From the NCBI GenBank assembly GCA_910579425.1, contig CAJTVL010000006.1, positions 1 through 64,000 on the forward strand: a stretch of 64,000 nt of DNA. Reading direction: 5' to 3'. Below are positions 49,609 through 59,068 of the stretch, piece after piece. The notes below the pieces were generated by a model, which saw only the letters and a list, made by a program, of their open reading frames with translations, was not told the origin of the DNA and did no database searches. The position numbers and the translations under genes were made by a program. Positions within the stretch are counted from its first letter, which is position 1. Every line of letters starts with the position of its first letter. Source of the stretch: an uncultured Lachnospiraceae bacterium (GTDB lineage: Bacteria > Bacillota > Clostridia > Lachnospirales > Lachnospiraceae).

Positions 49609-51573
49609 ATGAAAATCACATTAAAGGACGGGTCTGTCAAAGAGTATGAGGGACCTAAGAGTGTTTATGAGATTGCGGCAGATTTGAGTGAGGGGCTGGC
49701 AAGGGCGGCCTGCGCCGGAGAGATCAACGGTAAGACAGTGGATCTGCGCACGGTTGTGGATGAGGATTGCGGCTTAAATATCCTGACGGCCAACGATCCG
49801 GAGGGGCTTCGGGTGGTAAGGCATACCTGCTCTCATGTGCTTGCCGAGGCGGTAAAACGGGTATTTCCCCAGGCAAAGTTAGCGATAGGGCCGGCCATTG
49901 ACAACGGATATTATTATGATTTTGAACATGAACCCTTTTCCAGAGAGGATCTGGACAAGCTGGAAGCTGAAATGAAAAAGATCATCAAGGAGGGGAAGAA
50001 GCTGGAGCGCTTTACCCTGCCGAGAGAGGAAGCCATCAGGTCTATGGAGGAAAAGGGCGAGCCGTATAAGGTGGAGCTGATCCGGGATCTGCCGGAGGAT
50101 GCGGAGATTTCCTTTTATGACCAGGGAGGCTTTGTGGATCTGTGCGCCGGCCCCCATCTGATGAGCACCAAGGGGATCAAGGCTTTCAAGCTGACCTCAT
50201 CTTCCGGCGCTTATTGGAGAGGAAAGTCAGAAAATACCATGCTTCAGAGAATTTACGGTACCGCTTTTAACAAGAAGGAAGAGTTAAACGAGTATCTGAC
50301 CTATCTGGAAAATATCAGGCTGCGGGATCATAACCGTTTAGGCCGGGAGATGGAGCTGTTCACCACCGTGGATGTGATCGGCCAGGGGCTGCCCCTTCTG
50401 ATGCCCAAGGGGGCAAAGATGGTGCAGACCATGCAGCGCTGGATCGAAGATCTGGAAGATAATGAGTGGGGATATGTGCGTACCAAGACGCCTTTTATGG
50501 CAAAGAGCGATCTGTACAAGATTTCCGGCCACTGGGATCATTATAAAGAAGGCATGTTTGTGCTGGGAGAGGAGGAGAAGGACAAAGAGGTGTTCGCCCT
50601 GCGTCCCATGACCTGTCCTTTCCAGTATTATGTGTATAAGGCGAGCCAGCATTCTTACCGGGATCTGCCTCTGCGCTACGGGGAAACCTCCACTCTTTTT
50701 AGGAATGAGGATTCAGGAGAGATGCACGGGCTTACCAGAGTGCGCCAGTTTACCATTTCCGAGGGCCATTTGATCATCCGTCCCGACCAGGCCGGGGAGG
50801 AGCTTAAGAGATGCCTTGATCTGGCGGTGTACTGCCTGACTACCTTAGGGCTCCAGGATGAGGTGACCTATCGCCTTTCCAAGTGGGATCCCAATAACAG
50901 GGAGAAGTATCTGGGGGATGAGGAGTATTGGGAGTCTACCCAGAGCAAGATCAGGGAAATCCTTGTGAACTACGGCGTTCCCTTTACGGAGGCGGACGGC
51001 GAAGCGGCTTTTTATGGCCCCAAGATCGATATTCAGGCAAAGAACGTGTACGGCAAGGAAGATACCATGATTACCATCCAGCTCGACTGTGCCATTGCCG
51101 AAAACTTTGACATGTATTATATTGACCAGAACGGGGATAAGGTACGTCCTTATATCATCCACAGAACCTCCATGGGATGTTATGAGAGAACTCTGGCCTG
51201 GCTGATTGAGAAATATGAGGGAAAATTCCCTACCTGGCTCTGTCCCGAGCAGGTACGTGTGCTGCCGATTTCCGATAAATACGAGGAATATGCGGAAAAG
51301 GTAAAAGCGGAGCTCAGGAAAAACGGCGTACTGGCAGAGGTGGACAACCGTTCGGAGAAGATCGGCTTCAAGATCAGGGAGGCAAGGCTTGCAAGACTCC
51401 CTTATATGCTGGTGGTGGGCCAGCAGGAGGAAGCGGATGGCGCCGTGTCCGTGCGGAGCCGCTTCGCGGGAGACGAAGGCGTGAAGCCTATAGGAGAATT
51501 TATTGACCAGATCTGCAGGGAGATCAGAACCAAAGAGATCCGCAGGGAAGAAGTAAAGGAAGAAACGAAATAA
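49609..51573 (+). CDS. thrS: Threonyl-tRNA synthetase
   Basis: It charges tRNA-Thr. The 654 residues contain a TGS domain (about 1-62), the editing/SAD domain with HTCSHVLAEAVKR and FVDLCAGPHL, the class II core (RPMTCPFQYYVYK, RHGLTRVRQF-like region, SMGCYERTLAWLIEKY) and an anticodon-binding domain (about 535-640). AAGGAGCAG precedes the ATG. I found no T-box leader in the 35 bases upstream or in the earlier gaps, so control may be through the operon. Confidence 0.97.
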   Translation: MKITLKDGSVKEYEGPKSVYEIAADLSEGLARAACAGEINGKTVDLRTVVDEDCGLNILTANDPEGLRVVRHTCSHVLAEAVKRVFPQAKLAIGPAIDNGYYYDFEHEPFSREDLDKLEAEMKKIIKEGKKLERFTLPREEAIRSMEEKGEPYKVELIRDLPEDAEISFYDQGGFVDLCAGPHLMSTKGIKAFKLTSSSGAYWRGKSENTMLQRIYGTAFNKKEELNEYLTYLENIRLRDHNRLGREMELFTTVDVIGQGLPLLMPKGAKMVQTMQRWIEDLEDNEWGYVRTKTPFMAKSDLYKISGHWDHYKEGMFVLGEEEKDKEVFALRPMTCPFQYYVYKASQHSYRDLPLRYGETSTLFRNEDSGEMHGLTRVRQFTISEGHLIIRPDQAGEELKRCLDLAVYCLTTLGLQDEVTYRLSKWDPNNREKYLGDEEYWESTQSKIREILVNYGVPFTEADGEAAFYGPKIDIQAKNVYGKEDTMITIQLDCAIAENFDMYYIDQNGDKVRPYIIHRTSMGCYERTLAWLIEKYEGKFPTWLCPEQVRVLPISDKYEEYAEKVKAELRKNGVLAEVDNRSEKIGFKIREARLARLPYMLVVGQQEEADGAVSVRSRFAGDEGVKPIGEFIDQICREIRTKEIRREEVKEETK

Positions 51574-51577
51574 ACAG

Positions 51578-53257
51578 ATGAAAGCGAAGAGAAAGTATAA
51601 GCCGGGATGGGATGAAATCCTGGGGATAGCGCTGCTGCTGTTATCTGCCGGCCTTTTGACGGTATCCGTATTTTTGTGCTTTAGCGACGACATCTGGTAT
51701 GACGAACTGTTCACCATGGGACTGGCAAGCCAGCCCTTTGGTGAACTTATTTCTATTACCGCAAGGGATGTGCATCCGCCGCTGTATTATGTCATTGTAA
51801 AACTGTTTCTTATATTTTTCCGGGGGTTGGGGGCAGACCGGTGGGGGGCGGCATTTGTGTCCGGCTCCGGGCAGGCGGCAGGGCCGTTCACTTTGGTGGC
51901 AGCGGCCAAGCTGGCTTCGGTACTGCCCTTTTTCCTGTGCCTTCTCTATGGAGCAGGGAAGGTGCGCAGGCATTTTGGGCTTCTGGCCGCAGGGCTTTTT
52001 GGATTTCTGCTTCTTGCCATGCCGCAGCTTGGGGGCTATACCGTGGAGATGCGGATGTATGGCTACGCTCTGTTTTTTGTGACCGCCGGGATGCTTCATG
52101 CCTTTGAGCTGGATTTGGATGCCGTATGGGATACAAAGCGCTTGGCCGGATGCGGCAAAGAGGAAGCGGATGAGATGCCCGGGCAAAAAAGGAAAAATGT
52201 ACTCAACTGGACGGCGCTTACCCTTTATGCCCTGGGAGCCTGCTATACGCACTATTTTGCCTGTGTGGCAATGGTGATGGTCTATGGATTTCTTTTTCTG
52301 TCCTTATGGAAAAAAGGAGGGCTGAAAGCGGGATGGAAAGCCTTTCTCACCAGCGGCTGTCTCTGCGCCCTGGCCTACCTGCCCTGGCTTGTGGGAGCGG
52401 TAGGAGGGCAGGTAGGTCAGGTGGAGGAAAATTACTGGATTCAGCCTGTTACCTGGCGTACTCTGGGAGGGTGCGTGAAATTTCTGTTTCAGCCCGCTTT
52501 TTCCAGCGAAAAGATAAACCTGGTGCTGGCAGTGGTTCTGTTTGCGATCTGTGCCGTACTGATGGGGCAGGCCCTTTTGAGAATCGGAAGGGACGGGGCG
52601 AATCCGTTTGCGGCAGGATGTATGGGAGTCCTGGCAGGAATTGTTGTTTTCGGCTTTGCGGCCTCTCTTGTTCTGCGTCCCATTTTTGTGTATCGGTATA
52701 TGCTGCCGGCTATGGGGCTTTTTTGGCTGGCTTTCGCCATCCTTCTCTCGCGGCTGAAGGAGAAAAAGATAGTTTTCTTTCCGGTTTTCTTTCTGCTGCT
52801 TTTGGTTGGGCTTAGAAATTACAGGGCTTTTTACGGCGAGGAAATGTGGAAAAAAGTCCGGATGGCGCAGGTGCAGGAGGCCTTTTCCCAGATCGGAAGG
52901 GAAGATGCCCTGGTGTTTAATTTTGACCAGGCCCAGGCGGTGGTTTCCTTTTATCTGCCCAATGAGACTTATCTCTGGTACGGAGAGCCGGAGGAATTGA
53001 TCACGGAAATGTATCCTCAGAACCATCCGCTGGTGGAGGGAGAGTTTTCCGACGAGGCGGGCTTTGAGGCTTTGAAGGGGCTTCTCGGGGAGTATGAGAG
53101 GGTATGGTTTCTCGGAAGCGGCAATGCCAGGGACGAGATTATTGAAAAATGGGGAAAGACCGGTATAGAGGCACAGGAGCAGGACAGCGTTATGTTGGAG
53201 AGGTATTGGTTTAATCTTTATCAATTGGAAATGAAGGAACAGGGACAAAGAGAATAA
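51578..53257 (+). CDS. GT39/ArnT-like membrane glycosyltransferase
   Basis: This 559-residue protein has ten or more hydrophobic segments. The first loop carries DIWYDELFTMGLASQP and DVHPPLYYVIVKL, the acidic and HPPLYY motifs of the GT-C fold (protein O-mannosyltransferase and ArnT-like). It should transfer a sugar from a polyprenyl-phosphate carrier outside the membrane. It starts four bases after the stop of thrS, with a weak ribosome binding site. Acceptor unknown. Confidence 0.75.
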   Translation: MKAKRKYKPGWDEILGIALLLLSAGLLTVSVFLCFSDDIWYDELFTMGLASQPFGELISITARDVHPPLYYVIVKLFLIFFRGLGADRWGAAFVSGSGQAAGPFTLVAAAKLASVLPFFLCLLYGAGKVRRHFGLLAAGLFGFLLLAMPQLGGYTVEMRMYGYALFFVTAGMLHAFELDLDAVWDTKRLAGCGKEEADEMPGQKRKNVLNWTALTLYALGACYTHYFACVAMVMVYGFLFLSLWKKGGLKAGWKAFLTSGCLCALAYLPWLVGAVGGQVGQVEENYWIQPVTWRTLGGCVKFLFQPAFSSEKINLVLAVVLFAICAVLMGQALLRIGRDGANPFAAGCMGVLAGIVVFGFAASLVLRPIFVYRYMLPAMGLFWLAFAILLSRLKEKKIVFFPVFFLLLLVGLRNYRAFYGEEMWKKVRMAQVQEAFSQIGREDALVFNFDQAQAVVSFYLPNETYLWYGEPEELITEMYPQNHPLVEGEFSDEAGFEALKGLLGEYERVWFLGSGNARDEIIEKWGKTGIEAQEQDSVMLERYWFNLYQLEMKEQGQRE

Positions 53258-53349
53258 TTTGCCGTGAAATTTTTTGAATTGAGTCTGAATAAACCCTCAG
53301 CAAATGAGTCATACTGATAAAGAAAAGCAGATATAAAGGAGGTATGGCA

Positions 53350-53664
53350 ATGGCTGAATTAAAGTGTGCGGTGGATAATTGTGCTTATAACAGAAGCGAG
53401 TGCTGCTGTAAGGGTGATATTATGGTGGGCGGAAAGCGGGCCTGCTGTGAGGATGAGACCTGCTGCGAGAGCTTTGCACAGGCAGGAAAGGATCGCTTCA
53501 CCAGCGCAATCGAGCATCCCAGTAGGATTATCAGTATCGACTGTGAGGCGGCAAACTGTATGTATAACAGCAATTACAAGTGTACGGCAGAGCATGTGGA
53601 CATCAGGGGCTGCGGCGCCTGCGACTGCAGAGAGACTGCCTGCGCGACCTTTGCGGAGAGATAA
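53350..53664 (+). CDS. DUF1540 protein with two cysteine-rich repeats
   Basis: This 104-residue protein has two copies of the short Cys-rich DUF1540 module (CAVDNCAYNRSECCCKGDI; CEAANCMYNSNYKCTAEH), each followed by a CC/CxC cluster (CCEDETCCESF; CGACDCRETACATF). The 16 or so Cys residues suggest metal binding. The ATG at 53350 is used because AAAGGAGG ends right before the ATG at 53344, too close to serve it. Function unknown; some relatives are spore-associated. Confidence 0.85.
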   Translation: MAELKCAVDNCAYNRSECCCKGDIMVGGKRACCEDETCCESFAQAGKDRFTSAIEHPSRIISIDCEAANCMYNSNYKCTAEHVDIRGCGACDCRETACATFAER

Positions 53665-53702
53665 AATTCCGGTTTTTTGTTAAAAAGGTGAAATTAGCGG
53701 GG

Positions 53703-53761
53703 CGTAAGCCGATCAGAGACGGCTTACGTCCTTTATCGGCAGGGGAGACATCCCCCTTTTT
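53703..53761 (+). terminator. Two hairpins after the DUF1540 gene
   Basis: CGTAAGCCG (53703-53711) pairs with CGGCTTACG (53720-53728). A second stem GGGGA/TCCCC (53742-53755) is followed by CTTTTT. The second is the more terminator-like. The rest of the 257-base gap holds nothing I can name. Confidence 0.6.
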
Positions 53762-53921
53762 CCTGATATTTGGATAGCCCCTCTTGAACTATGCCTTTTT
53801 TTGTGTTTAAATAGAAGTCGGCGGGCTTTCCGCACAAAAGTAGAAGGATAGTGTGAAATCAAAGATTTCGCCATCTTGATTTGTACGCCTGCCAAGGCGG
53901 GCAGATGGGAGTTAGGATCAG

Positions 53922-54554
53922 ATGAAAAAGAAAATATTGTTTTTGGCATCTATGGCAATGCTTTTGACTGGTTGTCAGGAGAAGGTGATTACCGTAGCCG
54001 GGCTTCAGTCAGAGGATGGGCAGGAGACTACATACATAGAAATGAAAGAATTTCAGATCAAAGAACCGCAGACAGACAGCGGCAGGGAGGAAGTAAGCTG
54101 CTGCGCGGTGCTTATTCCCACCGGGTATTATGAATCGGAAGAAATCCCGGGAATGTATATCCATGAGAGGAGCCCCCTGGATTCTTCTAATATATATTAT
54201 ACGGTGTCGGAGGGCAGCGGCGAGGGCAGAGTATCTGACGCACTCACCGAAGAGAGCTATCAGGAACTGGTGGAGGAAGCCTATCAGGAGAGCGGTCAGG
54301 AGGTTTCGGTTGAGATCGAATCCTTTGAGCGTATTGATATGGAAGGGGTGCCGGGATACAAGGTACGCAGCAGCAGTGAAATTGACAGTGAAAAGATGCA
54401 GCAGCTTACCTATATGATTTTGGGGGAGGATACCTATACGATTACCTACAGCCAGATGAGCGACGATGAGCTTATGGCGGATTTTGAGATTTCCGACGGG
54501 GAGATTCGCCTTGTACGGGAAGAGGAAGTGAGTCTGGCGCAAAATGAAGGCTGA
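53922..54554 (+). CDS. Lipoprotein of unknown function
   Basis: This 210-residue protein has a lipoprotein signal (MKKKILFLASMAMLLTGCQE, lipobox LTGC, Cys18). The mature part is acidic and has no motif I recognise (PTGYYESEEIPGMYIHE, VPGYKVRSSSEIDSE). It should be anchored on the outside of the membrane. GGGAGTTAGG precedes the ATG. Confidence 0.8.
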   Translation: MKKKILFLASMAMLLTGCQEKVITVAGLQSEDGQETTYIEMKEFQIKEPQTDSGREEVSCCAVLIPTGYYESEEIPGMYIHERSPLDSSNIYYTVSEGSGEGRVSDALTEESYQELVEEAYQESGQEVSVEIESFERIDMEGVPGYKVRSSSEIDSEKMQQLTYMILGEDTYTITYSQMSDDELMADFEISDGEIRLVREEEVSLAQNEG

Positions 54555-54619
54555 ACGGCCGCTGCCGGTATAAAAATGCGGAGCCGGAGTGAAAAGCAGG
54601 AAAAAAATAAAAACAGGTA

Positions 54620-54648
54620 TTGACAATTGCGCACTGCAGCTATATGAT
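54620..54648 (+). promoter_or_regulatory. Promoter of the infC-rpmI-rplT operon
   Basis: TTGACA (54620-54625), 17-base spacer, TATGAT (54643-54648), followed by a ~290-base leader before infC. Confidence 0.75.
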
Positions 54649-54654
54649 AAGTGA

Positions 54655-54882
54655 GTATGCGGTTGATGCCGACAAAACAAGCAGAGTATCCACTCTCACC
54701 CTGTGGCGATTGGGCTTACAGGCGTTCATATTCCGAAAATAAACCACAGCAGCGCCATGGAATAGATTGGGAAAGGGCGCGCAGAATGGGAAGATTTGCT
54801 ATTTCTGTCCGGGGGATGCCGGAGGCAGGAAGAGTTCGGAGAGATTTTATGAGTGGATAGTTCATTGCTATCCATTTTTTGT
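54655..54882 (+). promoter_or_regulatory. L20-type autoregulatory leader of the infC operon, ending with a terminator
   Basis: The leader contains GATGCCGACAAAACAAGCAG and GTATCCACTCTCACCCTGTG, which resemble the conserved part of Firmicute infC leaders bound by ribosomal protein L20. It ends in TGGATAG (54854-54860) paired with CTATCCA (54868-54874) and TTTTTT. In known cases excess L20 favours this terminator and lowers infC-rpmI-rplT expression. The identification is by similarity recalled from memory; the terminator is directly seen. Confidence 0.7.
54854..54881 (+). terminator. Leader terminator upstream of infC
   Basis: A seven-bp perfect stem with a seven-base loop (TTCATTG) and six T. 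It lies 66 bases before the infC start, as an attenuator should. Confidence 0.8.
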
Positions 54883-54946
54883 TGAGTCAGAATCGGGATA
54901 GATTTGTTTGCAGGCATTGATGATATTATGTAGGGAGGTTACAGCC

Positions 54947-55453
54947 ATTAGCGATTTATTCATTAACGAACAGATTAGGGACAGAGAAGTACGTGTGATC
55001 GGAGAGAACGGGGAGCAGCTTGGGATCATGTCGTCCCGGGAGGCGCTGCAGAAAGCCGAGGAAGCAGGGGTTGACCTTGTTAAGATTGCACCCACAGCCA
55101 AGCCGCCGGTATGTAAGCTGGTGGATTACGGCAAGTTTAAGTACGAACAGACACGTAAGGAGAAGGAAGCAAAGAAAAAGCAGAGAATAATTGAAATCAA
55201 GGAAATCCGCCTTTCTCCCAACATCGACACCAACGATCTCAACACCAAGGTAAATGCGGCAAGGAAATTTCTTTCCAAAGGGGACAGGGTGAAAATTACC
55301 TTAAGATTCCGCGGCCGTGAGATGACCCATATGGCCAACAGCAAGCATATTCTGGACGATTTTGCCCAGGCATTGTCCGATATATGTGTGGTTGAGAAGC
55401 CGCCCAAGGTGGAAGGAAGAAGTATGACCATGTTTTTAACTGAAAAGCGTTAG
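54947..55453 (+). CDS. infC: Translation initiation factor IF-3, ATT start codon
   Basis: IF-3 checks the start codon in the 30S complex. The 168 residues have the N-terminal (SDLFINEQIRDREVRVIG) and C-terminal (LRFRGREMTHMANSKH) halves. The start is the ATT at 54947: a GGGAGG lies eight bases upstream and the protein begins right at the usual IF-3 N-terminus. The upstream in-frame ATG (54920) has no ribosome binding site. A rare start codon is the known means by which IF-3 limits its own synthesis. Confidence 0.93.
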   Translation: MSDLFINEQIRDREVRVIGENGEQLGIMSSREALQKAEEAGVDLVKIAPTAKPPVCKLVDYGKFKYEQTRKEKEAKKKQRIIEIKEIRLSPNIDTNDLNTKVNAARKFLSKGDRVKITLRFRGREMTHMANSKHILDDFAQALSDICVVEKPPKVEGRSMTMFLTEKR

Positions 55454-55529
55454 CCTGCCAGTTAAAATAGAGAGACGGGGAGGTTTTGCCCGTCGGCAGA
55501 AAATTATGAATATACAGGAGGAAACAGTT

Positions 55530-55727
55530 ATGCCTAAAATGAAAACCAAAAGTTCTGCTGCAAAGCGTTTTAAAGCTACAGGTACAGGTAAATTAAAGAG
55601 AAGCAAAGCTTACAAGAGCCATATCTTAACCAAAAAGTCTCCCAAGAGAAAGAGAAACCTAAGGCAGTCTGCAATCACGGACAAGACAAATGTGAAAAAC
55701 ATGAAAAAGGTATTGCCTTATTTATAG
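55530..55727 (+). CDS. rpmI: Ribosomal protein L35
   Basis: This 65-residue basic protein (MPKMKTKSSAAKRFKATGTG at the N-terminus) is part of the large ribosomal subunit. The ATG at 55530 is used because GGAGG lies just upstream. It is between infC and rplT, as in most bacteria. Confidence 0.97.
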   Translation: MPKMKTKSSAAKRFKATGTGKLKRSKAYKSHILTKKSPKRKRNLRQSAITDKTNVKNMKKVLPYL

Positions 55728-55774
55728 GATGTAGTTTGGTAAAGGATCATAGATTGATAAGGAGGACGTAAGAC

Positions 55775-56131
55775 ATGGCAAGAATTAAAGGCGGTATGAA
55801 CGCCAGAAGAAAACATAACAGAGTATTAAAGCTTGCAAAGGGCTACAGAGGAGCCAGGAGCAAACAGTATAGAGTGGCGAAGCAGTCGGTGATGCGAGCC
55901 CTTGCAACATCCTATGCAGGCCGTAAGGAGAGAAAGCGTCAGTTCAGAAGGCTTTGGATTGCACGTATCAATGCGGCAGCAAGACTCAACGGATTATCCT
56001 ACAGCAAGTTTATGTATGGACTTAAGCTGGCTGATGTGGAAATCAACAGAAAGATGCTTGCTGAAATGGCGGTGAATGATGCGGAAGGCTTTAAGGCATT
56101 AGCCGAGATCGCCAAGAGCAAGGTTGCATAA
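55775..56131 (+). CDS. rplT: Ribosomal protein L20
   Basis: This 118-residue basic protein (KGGMNARRKHNRVLKLAKGY, then the RLWIARINAAARLNGLSYSK box) is part of the large subunit and the likely repressor acting on the leader of its own operon. AAGGAGGACG precedes the ATG. Confidence 0.98.
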   Translation: MARIKGGMNARRKHNRVLKLAKGYRGARSKQYRVAKQSVMRALATSYAGRKERKRQFRRLWIARINAAARLNGLSYSKFMYGLKLADVEINRKMLAEMAVNDAEGFKALAEIAKSKVA

Positions 56132-56155
56132 GAAGCGGTATTTCAAACGAATGAG

Positions 56156-56190
56156 ACGGTATGGCCCCGGAAGGAGTCGTACCGTTTTTT
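56156..56190 (+). terminator. Terminator of the infC-rpmI-rplT operon
   Basis: ACGGTA (56156-56161) pairs with TACCGT (56180-56185), and the T-run follows to 56190. An inner CGGAAGG region extends the fold. Confidence 0.7.
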
Positions 56191-56257
56191 GGCATTGCAC
56201 AAGCTTTGAGGATATGTTAAAGTTGTTAAATGATGGAAATTAGCAGGAGGTTTGAAT

Positions 56258-57736
56258 ATGTTTAGGGAATTAGAACCGGCAAAGGTGTTTGCTTTTTTTG
56301 AGGAAATCTGTGGGATTCCCCATGGATCCGGGAATACGCAGCAGATCAGCAATTATCTGGTATCCTTTGCCAGAGAACGAAATCTGGAGAGTTATCAGGA
56401 TGTGCTTGGAAATGTGATTATCATCAAGGAGGCGGCCCCCGGCTATGAGGATCACGAGCCGGTGATCCTTCAGGGACATATGGATATGGTGGCGGTGAAG
56501 GAACCGGAATGTGCCCTGGACATGCAAAAGGAGGGGCTTGAGCTGGACGCGGAGGGCGACTGGCTCTTTGCAAAGGGTACTAGCCTGGGCGGAGACGACG
56601 GGATCGCCCTGGCCTACGGACTGGCTCTGCTTGACGGAGCCTACAGACATCCTCGGATAGAACTGGTGTTTACGGTTGATGAGGAAGTGGGCATGGACGG
56701 AGCCAGGGCGCTTGTGGTCTCCCCTCTTAAGGGCAGACGCCTGATTAATCTTGACTCGGAGGATGAGGGGATTTTCCTTTCCGGCTGCGCCGGGGGAGCC
56801 AGGGTGAATATGACCCTTTCTTTTGAGCGCAAACTAAAGCAGGGCGCGCTTTGCCGGATCAGCGTGGGCGGCTTAAGGGGCGGACATTCCGGCGGAGAAA
56901 TACACAAGGAGCGTGGGAATGCAATCTGTATCCTGGGCAGGGTTCTTGCCCGGCTGGAGGAAAAGCTGGATCTGTGTCTTGACGGTCTGGAAGGCGGAGT
57001 CGCCGATAATGCAATACCGGTTTTTGCGGCCGCAGAACTTCTGGTCACAGGCCGCTCGGACAGGGAGGGCGAAAAGGACCCCCTGTCCCTGGAAGAGTGC
57101 CGGGAGATCGTGTCTCAGATCTGTGCGGAGACAAATGCCATGCTGAGAGGAGAACTGGCGGATAAAGATGAGGGAATCAAGATTGAGGCGGCGTTTCGGG
57201 ATACAGGAAAAGGCGAGGTAATAGGCGAGGCGCTGAGCAAGAGAGTCATCGACCTGCTCAATACCCTTCCCTATGGCGTACAGGCCATGAGCAGCGCTAT
57301 GCCTGGGCTGGTGGAAACCTCTCTGAATCCGGGACTGCTTCGTATGACTGATGAAAAGATTAAAATCGGCATTTCCGTGCGGAGCTCTGTTGACAGTGCA
57401 AAAGACGCTCTCGTAGGAAAGCTCAGGAGTCTGGCGAATCTGGCAGGGGCAGGGACTGAGGTGACAGGGGATTATCCGGGCTGGACCTACCGGAAGGAAT
57501 CGCCCCTTCGGGATAAAATGGTGGAAGTATACAGGGAAATGTATCATAAAGAGCCTGTGGTGGAGGCGATCCATGCGGGCGTGGAATGCGGGCTTTTGGC
57601 CCACAAGATACCGGGGCTTGACTGTGTGTCCATCGGCCCGGATATGAAGGACATCCATACAGCCAAAGAGAAGCTGAGCATTCCTTCTGTGGAAAGAATG
57701 TGGGAGTATCTCTTAAAGGTTCTGGAGGCGCTGTAA
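56258..57736 (+). CDS. pepD: Aminoacyl-histidine dipeptidase (PepD-like, M20 family)
   Basis: This cytoplasmic metallopeptidase of about 492 residues cuts dipeptides. Metal-site motifs are visible: LQGHMDMVA (His), SLGGDDGIALA (Asp), TVDEEVGMDGA (Glu), LDSEDEG and HAGVECGLLAHKIPGLDCVS near the C-terminus. The ATG at 56258 is preferred over the TTG at 56252, as the AGGAGG (56245-56250) fits it. Preceded by a terminator, so it is a new unit. Confidence 0.88.
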   Translation: MFRELEPAKVFAFFEEICGIPHGSGNTQQISNYLVSFARERNLESYQDVLGNVIIIKEAAPGYEDHEPVILQGHMDMVAVKEPECALDMQKEGLELDAEGDWLFAKGTSLGGDDGIALAYGLALLDGAYRHPRIELVFTVDEEVGMDGARALVVSPLKGRRLINLDSEDEGIFLSGCAGGARVNMTLSFERKLKQGALCRISVGGLRGGHSGGEIHKERGNAICILGRVLARLEEKLDLCLDGLEGGVADNAIPVFAAAELLVTGRSDREGEKDPLSLEECREIVSQICAETNAMLRGELADKDEGIKIEAAFRDTGKGEVIGEALSKRVIDLLNTLPYGVQAMSSAMPGLVETSLNPGLLRMTDEKIKIGISVRSSVDSAKDALVGKLRSLANLAGAGTEVTGDYPGWTYRKESPLRDKMVEVYREMYHKEPVVEAIHAGVECGLLAHKIPGLDCVSIGPDMKDIHTAKEKLSIPSVERMWEYLLKVLEAL

Positions 57737-57763
57737 AAGGCGGGAAGAGAAAAGAGGCATAGC

Positions 57764-58996
57764 ATGAATTTGAACAGAAAAAACATAGGAAAAATCAGAG
57801 GCTTGATCCTTTTTACGGCCTTAATGGTATTAGGGCTCATGAAATTTGATCTGCTCTGCAGCATGGTGGTGTTTTTGGTGGGAATCCTGCGGCCCTTTAT
57901 CGTAGGAGGAATGATTGCGTTTGTCATTAATATTCCCATGAGCTTTTTCGAAAGGATTTTCTTCGGAAAAGAAAAGGAGAAGGCAAAGCCGAACAAAATC
58001 CTTTTAAAGGGAAGCAGGGGGATCAGCCTGATTATGGCTTATCTGGCAGTGGTTCTGGTAATTACGCTGGTGATTGTGACCGTGATCCCGCAGCTTGCAG
58101 GGACCATCCGGGTACTGACGAACAAGATACCGGCCTTTTGGGATCGGATGATCGGAGAACTCGAGGTGATTTTTGCAGCCAATCCAGCATTGATAGAGCT
58201 GCTGGGCAATTATGAGGAGCTGGAGATTGACTGGAAATCACTGTTCAACACTGTGGTAAGCTTTCTGCAAAACGGTGTGGGGAGTGTGCTGGGCTCCACC
58301 TTTTCCGTAGCAAGCAGCATTATCAGCAGTACCGTCAACTTCTTTATCTCCCTGATTTTCTCCGTCTATATTCTGGTTCAGAAGGAAAAGCTGGGGAATC
58401 AGTTTGACAGGGTGCTGAAAGCTTATACCAGCCATAAGGTATACAAAAGCACACGCAGGGTACTTTCTCTTTTACACCGGAATTTCGGCAATTTTATCAC
58501 GGGACAGTGTACGGAAGCAGTGATACTGGGACTGATGTTTGTGGTGTCCATGACCTTGCTTCGGTTTGACTATGCGGTGATGATCGGCGTTTTGATTGCC
58601 TTTACCGCTCTGATTCCCATAGTGGGAGCTTTTATCGGCTGTTTTGTGGGAGCGTTTCTGATGCTGGTGGACGATCCTTTGAAGGCCTTCTGGTTCGTGG
58701 TTCTGTTTATTGTGCTCCAGCAGGTGGAAGGAAATCTGATTTACCCTCATGTGGTGGGAAATTCCGTGGGGCTTCCCTCCATTTGGGTGCTGGCGGCGGT
58801 TACCGTAGGCGGCAGCCTGATGGGAGTGCTGGGGATGCTGATTTTTATCCCGCTGCTCTCAACGGTTTATGTACTGCTGCGGGAGGACGTGGACAAAAAG
58901 AATCATGAGGGGCTCAGGGAGAAGGCGGCGGCTTCGCCCCCGCAGGCACCACCCGACCACCCTGTGAAAAGTAATCGGCAAATCCAAAAGGATTGA
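57764..58996 (+). CDS. AI-2E family transporter (PerM-like)
   Basis: This 410-residue membrane protein has eight predicted helices, starting with MVVFLVGILRPFIVGGMIAF and including a long amphipathic mid region (NNIPAFWDRMIGELEVIF-like), and a GALIPIVGAFIGCFVGAF-type segment typical of the family. Some members export autoinducer-2 or act as Na+/H+ antiporters; which applies here is not known. A likely pyrE promoter begins near its end. Confidence 0.88.
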   Translation: MNLNRKNIGKIRGLILFTALMVLGLMKFDLLCSMVVFLVGILRPFIVGGMIAFVINIPMSFFERIFFGKEKEKAKPNKILLKGSRGISLIMAYLAVVLVITLVIVTVIPQLAGTIRVLTNKIPAFWDRMIGELEVIFAANPALIELLGNYEELEIDWKSLFNTVVSFLQNGVGSVLGSTFSVASSIISSTVNFFISLIFSVYILVQKEKLGNQFDRVLKAYTSHKVYKSTRRVLSLLHRNFGNFITGQCTEAVILGLMFVVSMTLLRFDYAVMIGVLIAFTALIPIVGAFIGCFVGAFLMLVDDPLKAFWFVVLFIVLQQVEGNLIYPHVVGNSVGLPSIWVLAAVTVGGSLMGVLGMLIFIPLLSTVYVLLREDVDKKNHEGLREKAAASPPQAPPDHPVKSNRQIQKD

Positions 58997-59021
58997 TAAC
59001 TCCCGGAATTTATGGTAGTAT
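58993..59021 (+). promoter_or_regulatory. Probable promoter of pyrE
   Basis: TTGATA (58993-58998), 17-base spacer, TAGTAT (59016-59021), 48 bases before the pyrE start and overlapping the end of the AI-2E gene. Confidence 0.5.
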
Positions 59022-59068
59022 GATACTTGCAGGCGTATTTGACCACAGAGCAGAAATGAGGTATAAAA

